Shown here one piece after another: positions 58,977 to 64,000 of a DNA stretch of 64,000 bases. The DNA lies in the NCBI RefSeq assembly GCF_000253295.1, contig NC_015717.1, forward strand, positions 1,860,001-1,924,000, in the 5' to 3' direction. The notes under the pieces were generated by a model. The model worked only from the letters and a program-made list of their open reading frames with translations, had not been told where the DNA came from and did no database searches. The position numbers and the translations under genes are program-made. Numbering within the stretch: the first letter of the stretch is position 1; every line of letters begins with the position of its first letter. This DNA comes from Hyphomicrobium sp. MC1 (GTDB lineage Bacteria; Pseudomonadota; Alphaproteobacteria; Rhizobiales; Hyphomicrobiaceae).

Positions 58977-60175
58977 CAGCCTTTCGCTCCGCAGTATTTT
59001 GCCCAAGCATTCATCAGAGACCGTCTCTTCTCCAACAGCTTGCCGCGTCGGTAGGCGGCTTCCACCTTGCTATCGATCGCGTGAGCGAGCGCCATCTCTG
59101 CGACTTCACTCGGGAAGTCTGTTTCCTCGCTGCACCAATCTCTGAACGAGCTGCGAAAACCGTGGGCTGTCGCATCGACCTTCAAGCGCCGCAACAGCAT
59201 CGTCAGCGCCATATCGCTGAGCGGTTTTCCTCTCGTCCTCTTGGAGGCAAAAACAAACTCTGCGTTGGGTGCGAGCCTCTGAGCCTCTTGGATGATCTCA
59301 ATGGCGCGAGGCGATAGCGGAACGATGTGCTCGCGCTCCGCCTTCATGCGCGAAGCAGGGATCGTCCACAGCTTTGCCCTGAGATCGAACTCTAAAGGCG
59401 GAGCGCCACGCACTTCGCCAGAGCGAGCTGCAGTCAGGATCAGAAATTCGAGAGCCAGCTTTATGATGGGATCATGATCGTCCGCGCCGCGTAGCTTCGT
59501 CAGAAACGCGGGGAGATCAGCGTAGGGGAGGGCTGCAAAGTGTTTGACGGAGCTGCCTTGCTTGGGAAGGCCGATAGCAGCGATCCGGCAAGGATTTTCG
59601 CCGCTCCTATGTCCCGCCGCAGTTGCGTGATCCAAAACCGTTCGAAGGCGCTGAAGAACCCGCCGCGCCGTTTCGGCCTTGTCGGTCCAAATTGGCATCA
59701 GAATTTTGAGAATGTCGCCTGTCTCGACTTTGTTGACAGGGCGCTTACCGATCACCGGAAAAGCATAGGCCTCAAGCGTGTTGAGCCATTGATCGGTGTG
59801 CTTTCCATTGCGCCATGTCTTTAGGTTCGCTGCATGAACGATCTTCGCGCAATCCTCGAACGTCGGCACGCCCTGCCGCTCAGCGCGTCTTACAGCCACC
59901 GGATCAAGGCCGGCCTTGGCCTTCCTACGAATCTCATGCGCCAAATCGCGGGCTTCGCTAAGGCTGACAACCGACGTTCCACCAAGCCCGATATCCCGGC
60001 GCCGGCCATTGGTTTGCACCCGCAACACCCAGCGCGATGCGCCGGATTGATCGACGACAAGCATGAGACCGTTGCCGTCGCCATATCGGCCGGGCGTCCG
60101 CACCTTCTCGACGAAGAGGGCAGTCAGCCCCTTTTTCTTCCGTGAAACAGGCCGAATGTCATCCTGAATGGCCAT
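58976..60175 (-). CDS. int: P4-type tyrosine integrase
   Basis: A 399-residue site-specific recombinase. The N-terminus has the DUF4102 arm-binding domain (LTALFVEKVRTPGRYGDGNGLMLVV ... GGTSVVSLSEARDLAHEIRRKAKAGLDPV). The catalytic domain has Arg in TAARSGEVRG (about residue 250), His in ATAHGFRSSFRDW (about 350), and Tyr in VEAAYRRGKLLEKRR (about 380). It starts at MAIQDDIRPVS after GGGGGAAG, about 185 bases from the tRNA-Ser 3' end, the usual arrangement for tRNA-targeting integrases. Confidence 0.95.
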   Translation of the reverse strand: MAIQDDIRPVSRKKKGLTALFVEKVRTPGRYGDGNGLMLVVDQSGASRWVLRVQTNGRRRDIGLGGTSVVSLSEARDLAHEIRRKAKAGLDPVAVRRAERQGVPTFEDCAKIVHAANLKTWRNGKHTDQWLNTLEAYAFPVIGKRPVNKVETGDILKILMPIWTDKAETARRVLQRLRTVLDHATAAGHRSGENPCRIAAIGLPKQGSSVKHFAALPYADLPAFLTKLRGADDHDPIIKLALEFLILTAARSGEVRGAPPLEFDLRAKLWTIPASRMKAEREHIVPLSPRAIEIIQEAQRLAPNAEFVFASKRTRGKPLSDMALTMLLRRLKVDATAHGFRSSFRDWCSEETDFPSEVAEMALAHAIDSKVEAAYRRGKLLEKRRSLMNAWAKYCGAKG

Positions 60176-60359
60176 GCGCTTCCCCCGAAGCTGCAAATCA
60201 CCTGTCCCACGTTTTATCCCACAGTTTGTTGCGGATTGGAATGGAAGAGTGCGGAAGAACGCGCAAGAGTGTGGAAACTCAAAAGCCCAATGTTTGCTGG
60301 CTGTTTTCAGGAAATTCGGAGCGTAATGGAAGAGTATGGAAGAGTGCGAAATAAGGGTT

Positions 60360-60374
60360 CTGGCGGAGGGGGTG
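60360..60374. other. Right attachment site (attR) in the tRNA 3' end
   Basis: CTGGCGGAGGGGGTG covers the CCA end and acceptor-stem 3' strand of tRNA-Ser and equals 44609-44623. The tRNA gene remains intact here. Confidence 0.75.
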
Positions 60375-60450
60375 GGATTCGAACCCACGGTGGACTTGCG
60401 CCCACGCCGGTTTTCAAGACCGGTGCCTTAAACCACTCGGCCACCCCTCC
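60361..60450 (-). tRNA. tRNA-Ser(UGA)
   Basis: A 90-base gene on the minus strand: it opens GGAGGGGTGGCCGAG, has the anticodon loop CTTGAAA with anticodon TGA, a long variable arm (GCGTGGGCGCAAGTCCACC region), the T-loop GGTTCGAATCCC, and encodes CCA. The acceptor stem pairs GGAGGGG with CCCCTCC. It is the integration target of the element. Confidence 0.95.
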
Positions 60451-60680
60451 AGGACCCACTGCGAGGAGGCCCCCTGGGAGGCGGCCTCGATGCGTATTGT
60501 CCCCGGATCGCCCCTCCTAGCGGGTTCCGGCGCCGGCCTCAAGCCCCGGGAGCCCCGCGCTTAACCTGATCCTAAGCAGCGTTTGTCATCATTCCAGCAA
60601 GCTTCGGCCATTCTCGCCGTGTGTAGTTGCGGTGTGGGTGCGCTTGGGCGGGCGTAGCGTATCGAGTTGGGTTTGCGTAC

Positions 60681-61895
60681 ATGGACAGGGGCCTTTACGG
60701 GAGGCTTGCCTGCCGGCTGATGCTGGCAGTCAGTGCCGCGGCGCTTTTGAGCGCCTGTTCGAGCAGCCCGTCGCCGCAATCCCTAACCGGCGTCAATCGC
60801 TCCACCTTCACGGAAGACGAATACGGCGTCAGCAGCAGTCCGCGGGTTGCGTCGGGTCGTGTTGCGAAGGGCGGCGGCAAGTTCAAACTTGGTTCGCCCT
60901 ACAAGGTGGCGGGCAAATGGTACGTTCCCCGCGATAATCCGAATTACGACGAATACGGCGTAGCTTCTTGGTATGGCGCTGATTTCCACGGCCGCCGGAC
61001 CGCGAACGGCGAGGTGTTCGACGCCAACGCGCTGACTGCGGCACATCCGACGCTGCCGCTGCCGTGCTATGCTTATGTGACCAATATTGACAACGGCCGG
61101 ACGGTGCTAGTGCGCGTCAACGACCGCGGACCGTATGTCAACGATCGCCTGATCGACATGTCGTATGCGGCGGCCAAGCAACTTGGATTTGTCGGCAAGG
61201 GGCGTGCACGCGTCCGCGTGCGGTATGCCGGATTGGCGCCGCTCAATGGCGACGACAGCCGAGAACGGCACTTCCTGGCGCAGCAGAACAACCAGCCGTA
61301 TCAGGGCCAGCCTTCGCCCGCGCGCGAATATGCGGCGGCCGAGACGAATGCCTCCGACTTGCCTGCAGATGCATCCGATCGGTGGGACCCAAACAGCTAT
61401 CGCGCGGCGCTCGCGGGCAAGCCCGTGCCGCCAGCACCTGCTCCGGCCCAGAGATCACGGCGCCAGTTGGTGCAGACGGCGAGTATCGGCGAGCCTGATT
61501 TTACGCAGCGCATGTCTTTGACGGCCGCGCCGCAGCGTCAGCCGCAACCTGAGCCCGAGCCGTTCGACGCCCCGCAGCCGTTTGCGCCGGCGCAGACTTC
61601 GGCCGATAACGGCGACGCCTATCAGCCCGTATCGGCGTACGACGAGCCTGCGAGTAGCGGCTATTCCGGAACCGCGTATGTGCAAGTCGGCATTTTCAGA
61701 GATCGCTCCAATGCCGAGAGACTTAGGCGTGAACTTGGCGCTTTGGGTCCGGTGGAAGTAGCGCCTCTACAAGCCGGCAACGGTATGCAAGTCTATCGCG
61801 TCCGCGTTGGGCCTTTCTCGCAGGGCGAGGCGTCGCGCGCCCAGAGCCGCATTGCGACATATGGTGTCGCGAATACCGCGATCGTGATGGATTAA
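60681..61895 (+). CDS. RlpA-type septal ring lytic transglycosylase with SPOR domain
   Basis: A 404-residue lipoprotein. A signal peptide ends at the lipobox LLSAC (about residue 24). The double-psi beta-barrel RlpA domain shows YDEYGVASWYGADFHGRRTANGEVFD and TVLVRVNDRGPYVNDRLIDMSYAAAKQLGF (about 90-190). A Pro/Gln-rich linker follows, and the last 75 residues are a SPOR domain (VQVGIFRDRSNAERLRRELGALG ... YRVRVGPF) that binds denuded septal peptidoglycan. It is upstream of the carboxypeptidase gene, as in many Rhizobiales. Confidence 0.9.
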   Translation: MDRGLYGRLACRLMLAVSAAALLSACSSSPSPQSLTGVNRSTFTEDEYGVSSSPRVASGRVAKGGGKFKLGSPYKVAGKWYVPRDNPNYDEYGVASWYGADFHGRRTANGEVFDANALTAAHPTLPLPCYAYVTNIDNGRTVLVRVNDRGPYVNDRLIDMSYAAAKQLGFVGKGRARVRVRYAGLAPLNGDDSRERHFLAQQNNQPYQGQPSPAREYAAAETNASDLPADASDRWDPNSYRAALAGKPVPPAPAPAQRSRRQLVQTASIGEPDFTQRMSLTAAPQRQPQPEPEPFDAPQPFAPAQTSADNGDAYQPVSAYDEPASSGYSGTAYVQVGIFRDRSNAERLRRELGALGPVEVAPLQAGNGMQVYRVRVGPFSQGEASRAQSRIATYGVANTAIVMD

Positions 61896-62016
61896 GCGGC
61901 TCATTGCACAATTCCCGTTAACCCGGCGTTGACCATGTCTCGATGCAGTCGGATACTTCGGTTTCCATCAGTCGGGTCGTCTAGCCAGGCGGCATCACAC
62001 GGAAACGATTCGAGCG

Positions 62017-63195
62017 ATGTGGAAGACGCGGAGCATTTGTCTCGTCATTGTTGCGATCGCAGGGCTGCTTGCGGTCGTGTTGCAAAATGCGGAAGCCGCT
62101 GAGACGGGGTTCGCGACCAAGGCACCGCATGCCATGCTGATGGACGCGGAAACGGGCGCCATCCTCTATCAGCACAACGCCGACGAGCTTTTCCCGCCAG
62201 CGAGCATGAGCAAGCTGATGACGCTGGAGGTGCTTTTCCGCGCCATCAAGGAAGGCCGCGTTAAAAAGACCGACGAATACAAGATGAGCGTCAACGCCTG
62301 GCGCAACGGCGGCGCACCGTCGGGCACGTCGGCGATGATGGTGCCGGTCAATACGACGGTGACGGTCGATGAGCTTATTCAAGGAGTCGCGGTTCAGTCG
62401 GGCAACGATGCCGCCATGTGCATCGCCGAGAACATGGCTGGAACCGAAGGCGCGTTTGCGCGGATGATGAACGAGGAGGCGCGACGGATCGGCCTCAAAA
62501 AATCAACGTTCGGCAATTCGACGGGACTGCCTGATCCCCACCAGCTGATGACGGCGCGGGAGCTTGCCATTCTGGCGCGCTACATCATCCGCGAATATCC
62601 GGACTTCTACCCGGTTTTCAGCCAGAAGGAATTTCGCTACCGCCAGCATCGCTTCATCAATCGCAATCCGCTGCTGTTCTTGAACATCGGCGCCGATGGC
62701 ATGAAGACCGGGCATATCGCGGCTGCCGGCTATGGCCTCGTCGGCTCGGCCGTTCAGGACGGCAAGCGGCTGATCGTCGTCGTCAGCGGGCTGGAGAAAG
62801 CGGATCAGCGAAAGGACGAGGCTGCGAAGCTTCTGACGTGGGGCTTTCAGTCGTTCAGCGCGGTCAAGCTTTTCAACGCGGGTGAGATCGTCGGGCAAGC
62901 GCGCGTCTGGGGCGGGAAGACTTGGTATGTACCGCTCGCCGCCAAGGGCGACGTTATGTTTACGATGCCTAAATATCCGGCAAATCAGCGGATCTCGGCA
63001 GAAATCGTCTATAAGGCGCCCCTGAAGCCGCCGGTGAAGAAAGGCGATCAGGTCGCGACGCTGCGTATTTCGAGTTCAAGCAGCGCATCGGCCGAAGTGC
63101 CGCTCTATGCTACGGAGGACGTTTCGAACGGCGGGATCGTCCGCCAGGGCGTCGACTCCCTTGTGCTAATGGCCTTGCGCCGGCTGGCACTCTAG
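62017..63195 (+). CDS. D-alanyl-D-alanine carboxypeptidase (penicillin-binding protein 5/6 type)
   Basis: A 392-residue periplasmic enzyme that trims the terminal D-Ala of peptidoglycan pentapeptides. A signal peptide ends near residue 28 (NAEAA). Active-site motifs are SMSK (63-66), SGN (128-130) and KTG (230-232). The C-terminal beta-sandwich domain (about 275-360) and an amphipathic membrane-anchoring end (VDSLVLMALRRLAL) are present. Gene order rlpA - dac - tmk - holB is conserved in relatives. Confidence 0.93.
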   Translation: MWKTRSICLVIVAIAGLLAVVLQNAEAAETGFATKAPHAMLMDAETGAILYQHNADELFPPASMSKLMTLEVLFRAIKEGRVKKTDEYKMSVNAWRNGGAPSGTSAMMVPVNTTVTVDELIQGVAVQSGNDAAMCIAENMAGTEGAFARMMNEEARRIGLKKSTFGNSTGLPDPHQLMTARELAILARYIIREYPDFYPVFSQKEFRYRQHRFINRNPLLFLNIGADGMKTGHIAAAGYGLVGSAVQDGKRLIVVVSGLEKADQRKDEAAKLLTWGFQSFSAVKLFNAGEIVGQARVWGGKTWYVPLAAKGDVMFTMPKYPANQRISAEIVYKAPLKPPVKKGDQVATLRISSSSSASAEVPLYATEDVSNGGIVRQGVDSLVLMALRRLAL

Positions 63196-63225
63196 ATTAC
63201 GCCCGCCGAAAAGCAGAGGCGAGCC

Positions 63226-63855
63226 ATGAAGCGCGGAAAATTCATCACCTTCGAAGGCGGAGAGGCCACCGGAAAATCGACCCAGTCGAAGCGCCTGGCC
63301 GAACGGCTGGAACGCGCCGGCATTCCCGTGATAGTCACGCGCGAGCCGGGCGGCACGCCGGTCGGCGAGGATGTGCGCGCCCTTATCATGAAGGATCGTC
63401 CGACCGATCCGGTGACAGAGCTTCTGCTTTTCGCCGCGGCGCGGGCCGAGCATATGACGTCGGTGATCCGCCCAGCGCTCTATGACGGCACGTGGGTGAT
63501 CTCGGATCGCTTCATTGATTCAACGCGCGTCTATCAGGGCAAGCTCTATGGTCTGGAGCGCGCCTTTATCGAGCAACTGGAAAAGTTCATCGTGGCGCCG
63601 GACTACCCGGACTTGACGTTGATCCTTGACCTGCCTGCGAGCGCGGGGATCGAGCGGGCGGAGCTGCGCGGCACGCTATCGCGCTACGACGCCGAGCGCA
63701 TCGAAACGCACGAGACGCTGCGCGAGGGCTTCCTCGAAATCGCCGAGCAGGAACCGCAGCGCTGCGTGCTGATCGACGGCCATCTGCCGGTGGCGAGCGT
63801 CGAGACGGCCGTGTGGCAGGCGGTTACCGCGCATCTGCTCGCTGAGGCCGATTGA
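63226..63855 (+). CDS. tmk: Thymidylate kinase
   Basis: Converts dTMP to dTDP. The 209-residue protein has P-loop FEGGEATGKSTQSKRL (about 8-23), the DR(E)PGGTP motif in VTREPGGTPVGE (about 38-49), WVISDRFIDSTRVYQG (about 88-103), and the lid region RAELRGTLSRYDAERIE. It overlaps the next gene by one base (TGATG). Confidence 0.95.
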   Translation: MKRGKFITFEGGEATGKSTQSKRLAERLERAGIPVIVTREPGGTPVGEDVRALIMKDRPTDPVTELLLFAAARAEHMTSVIRPALYDGTWVISDRFIDSTRVYQGKLYGLERAFIEQLEKFIVAPDYPDLTLILDLPASAGIERAELRGTLSRYDAERIETHETLREGFLEIAEQEPQRCVLIDGHLPVASVETAVWQAVTAHLLAEAD

Positions 63856-64000
63856 TGGCGCGTGCGCCATTGGGGGCTGACATCGAGGCGTTGCCGGAAG
63901 CGGATCGGCTCGATGATTTTCCGCACCCGCGCGAGACGCGCGCTCTCTATGGCCAGGACGCAGCGCAAGAGGTGTTTGCAGAAGCACTCGCCGGCGGGCG
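63855..64000 (+). CDS. holB: DNA polymerase III subunit delta', 3' end outside the window
   Basis: The first 48 codons of a gene overlapping the tmk stop. DFPHPRETRALYGQDAAQEVFAEALAGG is the typical opening of alphaproteobacterial HolB, a clamp-loader subunit. tmk-holB adjacency is standard. The rest of the gene, including the AAA+ P-loop, is outside the window. Confidence 0.8.
   Translation, partial: MARAPLGADIEALPEADRLDDFPHPRETRALYGQDAAQEVFAEALAGG

Larger units (their letters stand above)
44609..60374. mobile_element. Phage-satellite-like integrated element in tRNA-Ser(UGA)
   Basis: About 15.75 kb bounded by a 15-bp direct repeat of the 3' end of tRNA-Ser (44609-44623 and 60360-60374). 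It contains a P4-type integrase next to the tRNA, an AlpA-type regulator, a DUF3987 primase-like protein, SSB, a prohead protease, two RHH proteins, many short overlapping minus-strand genes and a two-gene plus-strand cargo. The gene set and size fit a phage-inducible satellite or decayed prophage. No capsid, portal, terminase or lysis genes are recognisable. A sequencing-linker sequence at 54195-54236 shows that the assembly of the interior is unreliable. Confidence 0.8.

Noticed and set aside
1..64000. CRISPR array, rRNA genes or complete insertion sequence
   Set aside because: No regularly spaced repeats with unique spacers, no rRNA-like sequence and no transposase gene were seen on either strand.

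Overview
The window is 64 kb of GC-rich DNA from an alphaproteobacterium, most likely a member of the Hyphomicrobiales (Rhizobiales), possibly Hyphomicrobium-like. The assignment rests on the protein families present (DUF992, PepSY pairs, RlpA-DacC-tmk-holB order, YbfB-type MFS) and on five promoter-like sites matching the alphaproteobacterial general-stress sigma factor EcfG. No species can be named from the sequence alone.

Chromosomal part, 1-44.6 kb. The left end carries the tail of an outer-membrane beta-barrel protein, a DUF486 membrane protein, two tiny EcfG-type genes, agmatinase, a ParB-like protein, small secreted proteins, a DCC oxidoreductase and a pirin. A queuosine block follows (queF, queD, queE on the minus strand, a divergent YhhQ-type queuosine precursor transporter, then queC in an operon with a GFA protein), next to enolase. 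From 14.4 to 27 kb come stress-type genes (SDR, a glycine-rich secreted protein), an orphan ParA, a periplasmic peroxiredoxin, APS kinase (cysC), an MFS transporter, a PAS-GGDEF diguanylate cyclase, and a sulfotransferase-cysQ pair that would use PAPS and clear PAP. From 27 to 44.5 kb come an aldo/keto reductase with a divergent LysR regulator, an ACR3/BASS-type transporter, an AI-2E-type membrane protein and a CsbD protein (both behind EcfG-type promoters), a zinc metallopeptidase, a PepSY-response regulator-histidine kinase operon with a second divergent PepSY gene, a COG4705-like membrane protein, a PAP2 phosphatase convergent with a second two-component system, and an MFS transporter.

Integrated element, about 44,609-60,374. 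A 15.75-kb phage-satellite-like element sits in the 3' end of a tRNA-Ser(UGA) gene. The tRNA-proximal end carries a P4-type tyrosine integrase, an AlpA-like regulator, a DUF3987 primase/helicase-like protein and SSB. The middle has an HK97-type prohead protease without recognisable capsid, portal or terminase genes. A two-gene plus-strand cargo (a BstA-like protein and a SIR2-like protein) interrupts the minus-strand genes and looks like anti-phage defence. The far end holds an RHH regulator, membrane proteins and a gene containing 11-bp iteron-like repeats. A 15-bp direct repeat of the tRNA 3' end marks the left edge. Three clusters of a 9-bp GCTAC repeat occur at the left end and between ssb and the primase.

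Inside the element, 54,195-54,236 is, as far as I can recall it, the 42-bp loxP linker of Roche 454 Titanium paired-end libraries. The element is therefore probably misjoined or incomplete at that point.

Right flank, 60.4-64 kb: the intact tRNA-Ser gene, then RlpA, a D,D-carboxypeptidase, thymidylate kinase and the start of holB, an ordinary cell-wall and DNA-replication block.
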